A stretch of 64,000 nt of DNA, from contig CALWXF010000004.1 in assembly GCA_944385445.1 (NCBI GenBank), positions 48,052 through 112,051 of the forward strand. The letters are read 5' to 3'. Under the pieces are notes generated by a model. That model was not told where the DNA came from and ran no database searches. It worked only from the letters and a program-made list of their open reading frames with translations. Source of the DNA: an uncultured Oscillospiraceae bacterium (GTDB lineage: Bacteria > Bacillota > Clostridia > Oscillospirales > Oscillospiraceae). The translations under genes were made by a program, and so were the position numbers. This document shows, piece after piece, positions 16,646 to 27,028 of this stretch (position 1 is the stretch's first letter; each line of letters starts with the position of its first letter).

Positions 16646-17221
16646 ATCGTCTCCAATGTCTCAGGCGCAACCCTGCGCTCCCGCCGGGGACGCTCCGCTG
16701 GGGTGACTTTTGTTCGGGCAAAAGTCACCAAAACCCGCTTAGGGCGTTCCCCCCTAAGGACCTCCCTGGGGTACGAGGCTGGACCTGCGTCAAGCCTATG
16801 GACGGCCCTGGCCCTGGTGAGGTCACATAGATGGCCTGGCAAGTCTATGGAACGCATTTCCTTCTCTGTGAGACGGTGCCCCTGTTTCCAGGGCCTCACC
16901 CCGGTGTGCGGCGTTTCCGCCGCCGGGAACCAGGCCCCCGTTAGCTGGAAACAGCGGCTCACCAGGGTAAGGCCCTGGCGGTAGAAGGATGCAGGAACAG
17001 AGAAGTAAATCCAAACCATAGAACGGCGAGCTATCTATGTGACCCCACCAGGCCAAGGGCTGAAAAGAGAAAGACGCAGGTGCGCCCAGTACCGCGGGGT
17101 GGATTCCACAAGGCGGGGGAAGGCCCCGCCTTTGGCGATTCTTTCCCCGATTTCTCATCGGGGAGAAATCGGGCCCAGCGGAGCGTCCCCGGCTGGGGCG
17201 CAGGTTTGCGCCTGAGAAATG
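16646..17221 (+). repeat. Family A element, complete (X left, Y right)
   Basis: Both ends are of the TCTCAGGCGCAA type. Variable hairpins: TGACTTTTG/CAAAAGTCA left, CCGATTTCTC/GAGAAATCGG right. The centre carries CGGCGTTTCCGCCGCC. Confidence 0.85.
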
Positions 17222-17250
17222 GTCAAAGTGCAAAGCTTTTTCCCTGCAAC

Positions 17251-17278
17251 AAGGCCCGGAGCATACGCTCCGGGCCTT
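17251..17278. terminator. Terminator-like hairpin after pcp
   Basis: A perfect stem AAGGCCCGGAGC/GCTCCGGGCCTT downstream of pcp on the minus strand, with a weak T tract; could act in both directions. Confidence 0.6.
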
Positions 17279-17285
17279 AAATAGT

Positions 17286-17894
17286 TCATTGGGTTGCTGC
17301 CAGCACTTCTAGCCCCGCCGTCAGCCCCCGCAGGGCCAGCTCCAGCCCCATGCTGGGCTTATCCGGCTTGTCCAGCACCTGCTGGGGCAGGTACGGAATG
17401 TGGACAAAGCCGCTGATCGCTGTGGCCCTGTGTTGGGCCAAATAGTGGGCCACCCCGTACATCACATGGTTGCACACATAGGTGCCGGCGCTGTTGGACA
17501 CAGCCGCAGGCACCCCCGCTTTTCGCATGGCCTCTACCATTTTGTCAATCGGAAGCGTAGACAGATAGGCATCCGGTCCCCCCGCCACAATGGGCAGGTT
17601 CCGGGGCTGCTGCCCCCCGTTGTCCGGGATGGAGAAGTCGTCCACATTCACCGCTAAGCGCTCCACGGTGACGGCGCAGCGGCCCCCCGCCTGGCCCACG
17701 CACACCACAGCGTCAGGGCCGATTTTCTCGATGGCCTCTATGGCCGCCTGTAAGCCGCCTGAGGCCGTCACAGGTAAGATGGCGGTATGGATATGGGCAG
17801 CGCCAATTTGAGGCTCCAGGGCCCTTACAAGCTCCATAGATGGGTTGGTGGCCTCGCCCCCGAAGGGCTCAAAGCCCGTGACCAGGATGTTCAT
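17286..17894 (-). CDS. pcp: Pyroglutamyl-peptidase I
   Basis: A 202-residue cytoplasmic cysteine peptidase of family C15, which removes N-terminal pyroglutamate from peptides. The catalytic triad regions are visible: Glu in FEPFGGEATNPS region and VCVGQAGGR, Cys in SNSAGTYVCNHVMYG, and His in SGFVHIPYLPQQ. Length is typical of the family (about 205-215). Its ATG at 17894 is 3 bp past the rnhA stop, so the two are probably co-transcribed. Confidence 0.95.
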   Translation of the reverse strand: MNILVTGFEPFGGEATNPSMELVRALEPQIGAAHIHTAILPVTASGGLQAAIEAIEKIGPDAVVCVGQAGGRCAVTVERLAVNVDDFSIPDNGGQQPRNLPIVAGGPDAYLSTLPIDKMVEAMRKAGVPAAVSNSAGTYVCNHVMYGVAHYLAQHRATAISGFVHIPYLPQQVLDKPDKPSMGLELALRGLTAGLEVLAATQ

Positions 17895-17897
17895 GGC

Positions 17898-18341
17898 TCA
17901 TTCCCCCTTCAGCCGCTTCCACTCCCCCACCGCCAGCTCGTCGCAGCGGTTGTTGTAGGGGTTGGAGGCGTGGCCCTTCACCCAGTGGAGGTTGACGGTG
18001 TGCTGGTCGCACAAATCCAGCAGTATCTCCCACAAATCGGAGTTGAGGGCGGGCTTCTTGTCCGCCTTCACCCAGCCCCGGGCCCTCCAGCCTCTGGCCC
18101 ACCCCTTTTGCAGGGCGTCAATGACATACTTGGAGTCGGAGTACAGCTCCACGATGCAGGGCTCGGTGAGGGCCTGGAGCCCCCGGATGACCCCGGTGAG
18201 TTCCATGCGGTTGTTGGTGGTGCTGCGCTCCCCGCCGCTGAGCTCCTTTTTGTGGGGCCCATATAGGAGGATGCACCCCCAGCCGCCGGGCCCTGGATTT
18301 CCCGAGCAAGCGCCATCCGTATATAAAGTGACCGTTTTCAT
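17898..18341 (-). CDS. rnhA: Ribonuclease HI
   Basis: A 147-residue endonuclease cutting the RNA strand of RNA-DNA hybrids. All four acidic catalytic positions are seen: Asp in [16 protein letters not shown], Glu in [10 protein letters not shown], Asp in [10 protein letters not shown] and Asp in [12 protein letters not shown] chose ATG 18341 because GGAGA lies 8 bp upstream and the protein then starts [10 protein letters not shown]; an ATG five codons earlier (18356) lacks a ribosome-binding site. Confidence 0.93.
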   Translation of the reverse strand: MKTVTLYTDGACSGNPGPGGWGCILLYGPHKKELSGGERSTTNNRMELTGVIRGLQALTEPCIVELYSDSKYVIDALQKGWARGWRARGWVKADKKPALNSDLWEILLDLCDQHTVNLHWVKGHASNPYNNRCDELAVGEWKRLKGE

Positions 18342-18409
18342 AGATATATTCTCCATTTACAAGGGTCTGTTGCAAAATTATGGTTTTGCAACAGACCCTT
18401 TGGTTGGGT

Positions 18410-18466
18410 CAATCCCTCCGTCACGGCTTGCGCCGTGCCACCTCCCTTTACACAAGGGAGGCTTTT
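18410..18466 (-). repeat. Family B repeat (copy 8)
   Basis: CAATCCCTCCGTCACGGC...GCCGTG and CTCCCTTTACA/AAGGGAG, inverted orientation. Confidence 0.8.
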
Positions 18467-18650
18467 GGCCTGGAGCGTGCTCCGATGTTGTTCTATCAGG
18501 AGAAATTCTGCCTATAAGTTCGCTGAAATCTGACAACAGAAACACCGCAGTACCAAGGCCCCCTTGTGTAAAGGGGGCTGTCACCGTAGGTGACTGGGGG
18601 ATTGTCTCTGGTGGGGAGTTAGGCAATCTACGTATTTTGCAACAGGCCCT
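18437..18650 (+). repeat. 214-bp direct repeat, left copy
   Basis: Base-for-base identical, by eye, to 57445-57658 in the same orientation. It contains parts of two family B repeats, a 70-bp unique stretch (CGATGTTGTTCTATCAGGAG and following) and the IS6-like right end. Confidence 0.9.
18555..18605 (+). repeat. Family B repeat (copy 9)
   Basis: CCCCCTTGTG/AAAGGGGG and GTCACC/GGTGAC variant, as at 11259. Confidence 0.75.
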
Positions 18651-18666
18651 ATTTCTCAAAATTTGG

Positions 18667-21204
18667 TTATTCCTGACCTTCCACAACTTCCACAGAGTTT
18701 TCCACAACTGTTGAAGTGTCGGTGTCAGCGGTCTCCTCGGGGGCCTTGTCGGCCAGGGCCAGGGCGATGACCTGGTCTCCCTCCTCCTTGAAGCGCATGA
18801 CGATGACACCCTGGGTGGAGCGGCCCGCCAGACGGATGCCGTCCACGTCGGTGCGGATGAGGGTGCCGGACTGGGTGACCACGATGATGTCCTCGCTGCC
18901 GTCCACCACCTTGATGGCCACCACGGGGCCGGTCTTGTCGGTGACCATGTAGTTGCGGATGCCCAGACCGCCACGGTTGGTAATCCGGTACTCCTCCACG
19001 GCGGTGCGCTTGCCGTAGCCGTTCTGGGTGATGGACAGCACCGCCTTGCCGGGGGTGGCCCGGGCAGCGCCCACCACATAGTCCCCTTCCTTCAGGCGGA
19101 TGCCCCGCACGCCCACAGCGGTGCGGCCCATGACACGCACGTCGGTCTCAGCAAAGCAGATGGCCTGTCCGTCGTGGGTGGCGATGAGGATGTTTCTCGT
19201 TCCGTCGGTCTCCCGCACGGTGATGAGCTCGTCCCCTTCCTCCAGGGTGATAACCCTAAGGCCGTTGTTGCGCAGGTTTCTGAGGGCGTCCATGGCAATG
19301 CGCTTGACGGTGCCGTTGCGGGTCATCATCACCAGATAGCGGTCCTGGGCGGTGAGGTCCCGGGTGTGAATCATCTCGGTAACCCGCTCGTCCCCGTCCA
19401 CCTGGAGGACGTTTACGATGTTGGTGCCCCGGGCGGTGCGGCCCGCCTCGGCGATCTGATAGCCCTTCTTGCGGAACACCCGGCCCTTGTCGGTGAAGAA
19501 GAGAATCCAGTCATGGGTGGAGGCGGTGAACACGGTGTTCACATAGTCCTCCTCCCGGGTGGCCATGCCCTTCTTACCCATGCCGCCCTTGCCCTGGGCG
19601 GCGTACTCGCTGGCAGAGGTGCGCTTGATGTAGCCGTTGGCGGTCATGGTGAACACGCACTGCTCCTCCACAATGAGGTCCTCGATGTCCAGGTCGTCCT
19701 CGGCAAAGCCGATCTCGGTGCGGCGCTCATCCCCGTACTTGTCCCGGATCTGGATGAGCTCCTCTTTCAGCACGCCACGCAGCATGGTCTCGTCGGAGAG
19801 CAGCTGGTTGTAATAGGCGATACGGGCCTGGAGCTCGTCGAACTCGGCCTGCAGCTTCTCCCGGTCCAGACCCTGCAAAGCCTTCAGGCGCATGTCCAGA
19901 ATGGCCTGGGCCTGCACGTCGTCCAGCCCGAAGCGCTCCATCAGCTTCTCCTTGGCGTCGTCGTAGCTGGAGCGGATGATGCGGATGACCTCGTCGATGT
20001 TGTCCTGGGCGATGAGCAGGCCACGGAGCAGGTGGGCCCGCTCCTGGGCCTTTTTCAGGTCGTACTGGGTGCGCCGGGTGAGCACTTCCTCCTGGAAGGC
20101 GATGTACTCGTCCAGAATCTGGCGCAGAGTGAGAATCTTGGGCTGCTTCTGGTTGTTCACCAGAGCCAGCAGAATCACGCCGAAGGTGGTCTGCATCTGG
20201 GTCTGGGCAAACAGCCGGTTCAGGGTGACCTGGGGGTTGGCGTCCTTTTTCAGCTCGATGACAATGCGCATGCCCTTCTTGCCGTCGGACTCGTCCCGCA
20301 GCCCGGAGATGCCCTCCAGCCGCTTGTCCTTCACCTGGTCGGCGATGTTCTCCACCAGACGGGACTTGTTGACCTGATAGGGCAGCTCGGTGACGATGAT
20401 GCGGGTGCGGCCGTTGCCGAACTCCTCCATCTCGGTCCTCGCCCGCACCTTGATGTGGCCCTTACCGGTGGCGTAGGCGGCCCGGATGCCCGCCCGGCCC
20501 ATAATGACACCCCGGGTGGGGAAGTCAGGGCCCTTGATGTGCTCCATCAGGTCGTCCAGGGTGGCGTTCTCGTTGTCCAGCACGCAGATGGTGGCGTCAA
20601 TGACCTCCCGCAGGTTGTGGGGCGGGATGTTGGTGGTCATGCCCACGGCGATGCCGGAGGAGCCGTTGACCAGCAGGTTGGGGAACCGGGAGGGGAGCAC
20701 CCGGGGCTCTTTCAGGGACTCGTCGAAGTTGGGGTCCCAGTCCACGGTGTCCTTGTCGATGTCCCGGAGCATCTCGTTGCACATCTTGGACATGCGGGCC
20801 TCGGTGTAACGGTAGGCGGCCGGGGGGTCGCCGTCCACGGAGCCGAAGTTGCCGTGGCCGTCCACCAGGGGGTAGCGCATGGAGAAGTCTTGGGCCAGAC
20901 GCACCATGGCGTCGTACACGGAGGCGTCGCCGTGGGGGTGATATTTACCCAGCACGTCGCCCACGCAGGTGGCGGACTTCTTAAAGGGCTTGTCGCTGGT
21001 CAGGCCGCTCTCGTACATGGAGTAGAGGATGCGGCGGTGCACCGGCTTCAGGCCGTCCCGCACGTCGGGCAGGGCACGGCCCACGATGACGGACATGGCG
21101 TACTCGATGTACGCGTTCTCCATCTCGTGTTCCAAATTGATCTCTACAATTTTCTGGTCGGGAAAGGTAATGTCCCGACTCTGGTAATCTTCTTTGTTTG
21201 CCAT
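18667..21204 (-). CDS. gyrA: DNA gyrase subunit A
   Basis: An 845-residue type IIA topoisomerase subunit that breaks and rejoins DNA. The quinolone-resistance region and active-site Tyr are in [17 protein letters not shown] and [10 protein letters not shown]; the N-terminal [20 protein letters not shown] is diagnostic. The C-terminal beta-pinwheel repeats include the GyrA box stretch [11 protein letters not shown], which indicates gyrase rather than topoisomerase IV. The last codons ([13 protein letters not shown]) are encoded by the tandem TGTGGAA repeat D. It starts 13 bp after the gyrB stop. Confidence 0.98.
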   Translation of the reverse strand: MANKEDYQSRDITFPDQKIVEINLEHEMENAYIEYAMSVIVGRALPDVRDGLKPVHRRILYSMYESGLTSDKPFKKSATCVGDVLGKYHPHGDASVYDAMVRLAQDFSMRYPLVDGHGNFGSVDGDPPAAYRYTEARMSKMCNEMLRDIDKDTVDWDPNFDESLKEPRVLPSRFPNLLVNGSSGIAVGMTTNIPPHNLREVIDATICVLDNENATLDDLMEHIKGPDFPTRGVIMGRAGIRAAYATGKGHIKVRARTEMEEFGNGRTRIIVTELPYQVNKSRLVENIADQVKDKRLEGISGLRDESDGKKGMRIVIELKKDANPQVTLNRLFAQTQMQTTFGVILLALVNNQKQPKILTLRQILDEYIAFQEEVLTRRTQYDLKKAQERAHLLRGLLIAQDNIDEVIRIIRSSYDDAKEKLMERFGLDDVQAQAILDMRLKALQGLDREKLQAEFDELQARIAYYNQLLSDETMLRGVLKEELIQIRDKYGDERRTEIGFAEDDLDIEDLIVEEQCVFTMTANGYIKRTSASEYAAQGKGGMGKKGMATREEDYVNTVFTASTHDWILFFTDKGRVFRKKGYQIAEAGRTARGTNIVNVLQVDGDERVTEMIHTRDLTAQDRYLVMMTRNGTVKRIAMDALRNLRNNGLRVITLEEGDELITVRETDGTRNILIATHDGQAICFAETDVRVMGRTAVGVRGIRLKEGDYVVGAARATPGKAVLSITQNGYGKRTAVEEYRITNRGGLGIRNYMVTDKTGPVVAIKVVDGSEDIIVVTQSGTLIRTDVDGIRLAGRSTQGVIVMRFKEEGDQVIALALADKAPEETADTDTSTVVENSVEVVEGQE
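18681..18716. repeat. Family D tandem TGTGGAA repeat in the gyrA 3' end
   Basis: On the minus strand TGTGGAAAACTC is followed by TGTGGAAGT and TGTGGAAGG, spaced 12 and 9 bp. The pattern recurs at 26917-26945 and 53219-53256. Each TGTGGAAAA is one mismatch from a DnaA box. Confidence 0.7.
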
Positions 21205-21217
21205 GGATGCAATCTCC

Positions 21218-23191
<1,974 letters not shown>

Positions 23192-23267
23192 TTATATAAA
23201 AACTGTCATGTTCTCCTCCTCAAAGAGGAGAACTCAGGTGTCGTCTGTCTATTCGGCCAGGGGGCCC

Positions 23268-23535
23268 GGCCTGCCAGCCTGGTGGGGACGCTCCCCGCTG
23301 GGGGTACCTTTTGAGCGGGCAAAAGGTACCAAAACCCGCTTAGGGCGTTCCCCCCTAAGAACCTCCCTGGGGTACGGGGCTGTCCCTGCGTCAAGTGTCA
23401 GTTCGGCCCTGGCCCCGGTGGGGTCACATAGATAGCCTGGCAAATCTATGGGCAGCGCCCCCTTCTCTGTGAGTCGATGCCGCTCCTTCCAGGGCCTTAC
23501 CCTGGTGTGCGGCGTTTCCGCCGCCGAGCGAATCC
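23268..23535 (+). repeat. Family A element, half copy (X arm only)
   Basis: Type I end, variable hairpin TACCTTTTG/CAAAAGGTA, X module, CACATAGATAGCC and the left part of the centre ending in CGGCGTTTCCGCCGCC. It lies between remB and gyrB; the rest of that 449-bp gap is a family C repeat and AT-rich sequence next to the gyrB start. Confidence 0.8.
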
Positions 23536-23567
23536 TCCGGTAACTGCCAGCCTCAAGCCTCCCGGAG

Positions 23568-23624
23568 GGAGCCATAATCCGTGCCGCCGACGGCGGCACA
23601 CCACAATTCTTCATTCTTCATTTT
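23568..23624 (-). repeat. Family C repeat providing the remB stop codon
   Basis: On the minus strand AATGAAGAATGAAGAATTGTGG leads into GTGCCGCCGTCGGCGGCACG. The remB frame ends KNEE-stop inside the AATGAAGAATGA segment. Relatives at 36382-36432 and 61557-61592. Confidence 0.65.
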
Positions 23625-23889
23625 TCACGCCCCACAGGCCCATGTTGGCCCGCTTGGCCAGGGTGGCAGAGCTCAATTGGGAGAGAAACACCACTTCCTC
23701 CCCCTCCTCCGTCTCACACAGAATGAAGGAGCGAGGCAGGTCCTCACCCACAAAAATCACCCGTCCCTCCTCCTCGGCCCGGTCCAAAAAGGCCCGGGTA
23801 CGGTGGGACCAGGTGGTGTTGTCCAAGTCGAAGATGCCCACCAGGTCCTCCTCAGGCACCATGACTTGCTGTCCCATATACAGATACAC
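23611..23889 (-). CDS. remB: DUF370 / extracellular matrix regulator RemB-like
   Basis: A 92-residue protein of the RemA/RemB family, recognised by VGIFDLDNTTWS and SQLSSATLAKRA. In Bacillus RemB (YaaB) is encoded between recF and gyrB, as here, and regulates biofilm genes; its role outside Bacillus is open. I chose the GTG at 23889 because GGAGGAG overlaps the recF stop at the right distance and the protein then begins VYLYMGQQVMV; an ATG four codons later is an alternative. The C-terminal KNEE comes from a family C repeat. Confidence 0.85.
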   Translation of the reverse strand: MYLYMGQQVMVPEEDLVGIFDLDNTTWSHRTRAFLDRAEEEGRVIFVGEDLPRSFILCETEEGEEVVFLSQLSSATLAKRANMGLWGVKNEE

Positions 23890-23894
23890 AGCCC

Positions 23895-25004
23895 TTACTC
23901 CTCCTGTAATGCCCCTTGGCAGATGTGGAACACCTTGCCCTCCCGCAAAAGCTCCTGTTTTTCCACCTCGCAGCAGGTGATGAACACCTGACCCGTGGGG
24001 ATGCGGTTGAGGACAAACTCCTGCCGCCGCCGGTCCAGCTCGCTGAGTACGTCGTCCAGCAGCAGCACCGGCCATTGCCCGGTGTCCTGAAACATGATGT
24101 CCCGGGCCGCCAGCTTCAAGGCCAGGGCGGCGGTACGGGTCTGCCCCTGGGAGGCAAAGCCCTTGGCGGACTGGCCGTTGATGTCCAGCACCAGGTCGTC
24201 CTTGTGGGGCCCGGACAGACAGCTTCGGCTGTGAATCTCCGCCTTTTTGTGGCGCTCCATATGGTCCAGCAGCTGCTCCAAAATCACTTTTGGGGCGGCT
24301 AAGGGGTCGGTGACAGTGGACACGGTGTGGTAGTTCAGGTCCAGCACCTCCCCGCCCCCGGAGCAGTCGGCGTGGATGGCGGGTGCGGTCTCCTGGAGTC
24401 GCTTCACAAAATGGGCCCGGTAGTGGATCAAAATGGCCCCATACTCCGCCATCTGCTGGGAAAAGGCGTCCAGGGCGTACATCAGCGAGGGCTTCTCCCC
24501 GCAGTCCCGCAAAATCCGGGTCTTGTGCTCCCACAGCCGCCGATAATTGGACAGGGCCATGGCATACCTGGGGCGGAGCTGACAGATGCAGTCGTTTAAA
24601 AACCGACGCCGCACCCCGGCCCCCTCCCGGATCAGGTGCAGGTCCTCCGGGCAGAAGAGCACCGAGGGCAACAGCCCCGACAGCTCCCCCAGGGTCTTGA
24701 GCGCCACCCCGTTGCAGGTAAACTTCCGCCGTGCCCCCACGGGCAGCTGGGCGTCCAGCACCAGCTCCCGCTGGCCGTTCCACAGCTTCCCGGTCACCCA
24801 GGCCCGGTCACAGCCAAACTGCACCAGCTCCCGGTGGTTTCTCGCCCGGTGGGACCCGCCCGAGGAGAGGTAGCCGATGGCCTCCAACAGATTGGTCTTG
24901 CCCTGGGCGTTCTCCCCCACGATGACGTTGACCCCCCCGTGGAAGTCCGCCTCCAGGTGGGTGTAATTGCGGAAGTGCTCTAAGGTGAGCCGCTGGACGG
25001 TCAT
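23895..25004 (-). CDS. recF: DNA replication and repair protein RecF
   Basis: A 369-residue SMC-like ATPase that helps load RecA at gapped DNA. Walker A is [24 protein letters not shown] (about 32-55, quoted in part: GENAQGKTN); the ABC signature lies in [13 protein letters not shown]; Walker B is [12 protein letters not shown] near residue 305. Length is standard. The start overlaps the end of the S4-domain gene by 4 bp (ATGA type), so the two are translationally coupled. Confidence 0.97.
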   Translation of the reverse strand: MTVQRLTLEHFRNYTHLEADFHGGVNVIVGENAQGKTNLLEAIGYLSSGGSHRARNHRELVQFGCDRAWVTGKLWNGQRELVLDAQLPVGARRKFTCNGVALKTLGELSGLLPSVLFCPEDLHLIREGAGVRRRFLNDCICQLRPRYAMALSNYRRLWEHKTRILRDCGEKPSLMYALDAFSQQMAEYGAILIHYRAHFVKRLQETAPAIHADCSGGGEVLDLNYHTVSTVTDPLAAPKVILEQLLDHMERHKKAEIHSRSCLSGPHKDDLVLDINGQSAKGFASQGQTRTAALALKLAARDIMFQDTGQWPVLLLDDVLSELDRRRQEFVLNRIPTGQVFITCCEVEKQELLREGKVFHICQGALQEE

Positions 25005-25216
25005 TCCACCGTCAGCTCCAGCTGTGCGTCCACCTCCACCACGTCGCCGGGGCGGATTTTCTTACCCCGCATGGTGCAGGTCTCGCCGTTGACCTTCACC
25101 AGACCGTCCTGGACGATCTGCTTGGCCTCACCGCCGGTGGCCACGGCGTTGGCAAACTTCAAAAGAGAGTCCAGCTTGATGAACTCGGTGGTGATCTGAA
25201 TCTTGTCCTTTTGCAT
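25001..25216 (-). CDS. yaaA: S4-domain RNA-binding protein (YaaA/RlbA type)
   Basis: 71 residues forming a single S4 RNA-binding fold: [27 protein letters not shown] followed by [24 protein letters not shown]. In Bacillus the same small gene sits between dnaN and recF. Its role is thought to be in ribosome biogenesis. The ATG at 25216 follows AAGGAGGAAC. Confidence 0.92.
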   Translation of the reverse strand: MQKDKIQITTEFIKLDSLLKFANAVATGGEAKQIVQDGLVKVNGETCTMRGKKIRPGDVVEVDAQLELTVE

Positions 25217-25261
25217 GGAATGTTCCTCCTTGCAGAGCCTTGGCCCTGCACTTCTTCACTC

Positions 25262-25310
25262 GTCTCTCCCCCTAGGAGAGGTGGCAGCCCACAGGGCTGA
25301 CGGAGAGGGC
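25262..25310 (+). repeat. Degenerate family B-like repeat (copy 10)
   Basis: CTCTCCCCCTAGGAGAG hairpin, then GCAGCCC/GGGCTGA and GGAGAGGGCTTG. The architecture is that of family B but the sequence is diverged; it abuts a family A element as the B copies do. Confidence 0.5.
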
Positions 25311-25315
25311 TTGTC

Positions 25316-25502
25316 CTTCTCCGATTCCCCAAGCGGAAACCAGCGCCCCCGCCGGGGACGCTCCGCTGGGCCCGATTTCTCCCCGATGAGAAATCGGGGA
25401 AAGAATCGCTTAGGGCGTTCCCCCCTAAGCGGGTTTTGGTTTCTTTTGCCCGCTCAAAAGAAACCCCCAGCGGGAAGCGTCCCCGCCAGGCTGGCAAGCC
25501 TA
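25316..25502 (+). repeat. Family A miniature element (ends fused around one X hairpin)
   Basis: About 190 bp. The two ends with different variable hairpins (CCGATTTCTC/GAGAAATCGG and TTTCTTTTG/CAAAAGAAA) flank a single CTTAGGG/CCCCTAAG hairpin; the whole centre and Y module are missing. It fills the dnaN-yaaA gap together with a B-like repeat and 70 bp of AT-rich sequence. Confidence 0.8.
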
Positions 25503-25573
25503 CGCCAAGGAATCCTTTACAAGGAAAATCTAATATTTCAATCGGAAATAAATATACATCAATTATTGTATAT

Positions 25574-26692
25574 TTATTCACCTGCTTTCAGCCGCACCGG
25601 CAGGATCATATACAGGAAGTTATCGGGCTCCCCGTCCTTGGGCAGCAACAGGCAGGGGGAGGTGGGGGTGCCCAGCTCCATGCGTACCTCCTGGGCGGGG
25701 GCGGCCTTCACCGCTTCCATTAAATACCGGTTGTTGAAGCCGATCTCCAGCCCCTGGCCGTCTCCGGCGATGGGGCAGCGGTCAAAGGCGGAGCCGATGG
25801 CGGTTCTGGAAGAAATGGCCAGAGAGCCGTCCTCAAACTTGCACCGCAGGGGGCTCTTCAGCTTATCATTGATGATGAGAGAGGCCCGGTCGATGGACAT
25901 TTGCAGCATAGAGGTGTCCACATACAGGGAAATGGGGTTATTTTGGGGGATGGTCTGGCGATAATTGAGGAATTCGCCCTCCAGACGCCGGGACACCAGC
26001 AGGGTCTGACCCACCTGGAAGGTGACGTGGCGGTCACCCAGGGTGACGATCACCTCGTCGTCGCAGTCGGCGCAGATGCGCTCCACTTCGGTCAAAGCGT
26101 TACCAGGAACCACAAAAGAGAAGGTATTCATGCCAAATTTTCGGATAAAAGTTTCTCTTCTCAGGGCCAGGCGGTAGCCGTCCACCGCCACCAGGGTCAG
26201 GGTGGTGTCCTCCACCTCGAAGAGGGCTCCGGTGTGGACGGGCCGGGACTCGTTGGTGCTCACGGCAAAGAGCACCTGGGAGAGCATGGACCGGAGGGCG
26301 GACTGGGTTAGGGTGACGGAACTGCCGTCGTCCACGGCGGGCAGTTCGGGGAATTCGTCGGCGGGGCTGCCCATGATGTCAAAGGAGGTGGGTCCACAGG
26401 CGATGTGGACGGAATTTCCCTCGGTGGACACGGTGATCATGTCGTCGGGCAGCTTTCGGATGATCTCACCAAACAGTCTTGCCGACAAAATCAGAGAACC
26501 GGGCTGGGTGACCTGGGCGTCGACCCGGGTGATGATGCCGGTTTCCAGATTATACCCGGACAGGCGCAGACCTTCGGTGGAGGCCTCCACTAAGATGCCT
26601 TCCAGAGCAGAAATGGTGCTTTTGGTGGCGACCACTCGCCCTGCGATCAATACTGCTGACTGTAAAATGGCTTTTTCACAGGAAAATTTCAT
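25574..26692 (-). CDS. dnaN: DNA polymerase III beta clamp
   Basis: A 372-residue sliding clamp with the three repeated domains of the family, including MKFSCEKAILQSAVLIAGRVVATKST at the start (quoted stretch MKFSCEKAILQ), VVPGNALTEVERIC in the middle and YLMEAVKAAPAQEVRMELG near the end, finishing with the MILPVRL-type C-terminus. The frame is open ten codons upstream, but ATG 26692 is preceded by GAAAGGATG and gives the family start. Confidence 0.97.
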   Translation of the reverse strand: MKFSCEKAILQSAVLIAGRVVATKSTISALEGILVEASTEGLRLSGYNLETGIITRVDAQVTQPGSLILSARLFGEIIRKLPDDMITVSTEGNSVHIACGPTSFDIMGSPADEFPELPAVDDGSSVTLTQSALRSMLSQVLFAVSTNESRPVHTGALFEVEDTTLTLVAVDGYRLALRRETFIRKFGMNTFSFVVPGNALTEVERICADCDDEVIVTLGDRHVTFQVGQTLLVSRRLEGEFLNYRQTIPQNNPISLYVDTSMLQMSIDRASLIINDKLKSPLRCKFEDGSLAISSRTAIGSAFDRCPIAGDGQGLEIGFNNRYLMEAVKAAPAQEVRMELGTPTSPCLLLPKDGEPDNFLYMILPVRLKAGE

Positions 26693-27028
26693 GGTGTGCA
26701 TCCTTTCTCGTTTCCCCGCCAAAAAGAGAGGAAAGGTTTAAAAAAATCGTAGTAGACAGTAGGGGGTGCGGAAGCTGTGGAGATTTCCACAACACCTACG
26801 GCCCCAAGGGTTTCCGGGTTTTGAAAACTTCCACACAGCTTCCACAGCCTCCATAGGTGGCGTGGGTGACCGGGGAGCCTCCACAGGCTTCCACACCACA
26901 GTCCGCAGGATTGTGGAAAACTCGGTTGAAGTTGTGGAAGCTGAATTCCATGCCATGCACGCATGTCATGGAGGGGGTTGCAGACCGCCTGCGGGCGGAA
27001 AAACTCTGCCGAGGGCTTTTGTCCCGAT
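26693..27028. other. dnaA-dnaN intergenic region, DnaA-box-like cluster
   Basis: This 336-bp gap has no gene but at least eight TTCCACA/TGTGGAA motifs, among them TTTCCACAAC, TTCCACACAGC, TTCCACAGCC, TTCCACACCAC, TTGTGGAAAAC and TTGTGGAAGC. Clusters of such sites beside dnaA are typical of origins; the sites differ from TTATCCACA, so binding is an inference. Confidence 0.55.
26917..26945. repeat. Family D tandem TGTGGAA repeat, dnaA-dnaN gap
   Basis: TGTGGAAAACTCGGTTGAAGT followed by TGTGGAAGC in the plus direction; a diverged copy of the array at the gyrA 3' end. Confidence 0.6.

Larger units (their letters stand above)
18361..18650 (+). mobile_element. Possible MITE-like element with IS6-like ends
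   Basis: The left end AAGGGTCTGTTGCAAAA is followed by its own inverse, TTTTGCAACAGACCCTT (18384-18400), and the right end is TATTTTGCAACAGGCCCT (to 18650). The ends resemble IS6-family termini (GG..CTGTTGCAAA). The body contains two family B repeats and no transposase. No 8-bp target duplication was found. The left 40 bp alone could also serve as a strong hairpin between gyrA and rnhA. Confidence 0.45.

Noticed and set aside
18342-18356. Upstream ATG for rnhA (MENIS extension)
   Set aside because: No ribosome-binding site precedes it; GGAGA lies between it and ATG 18341, which gives the usual N-terminus.
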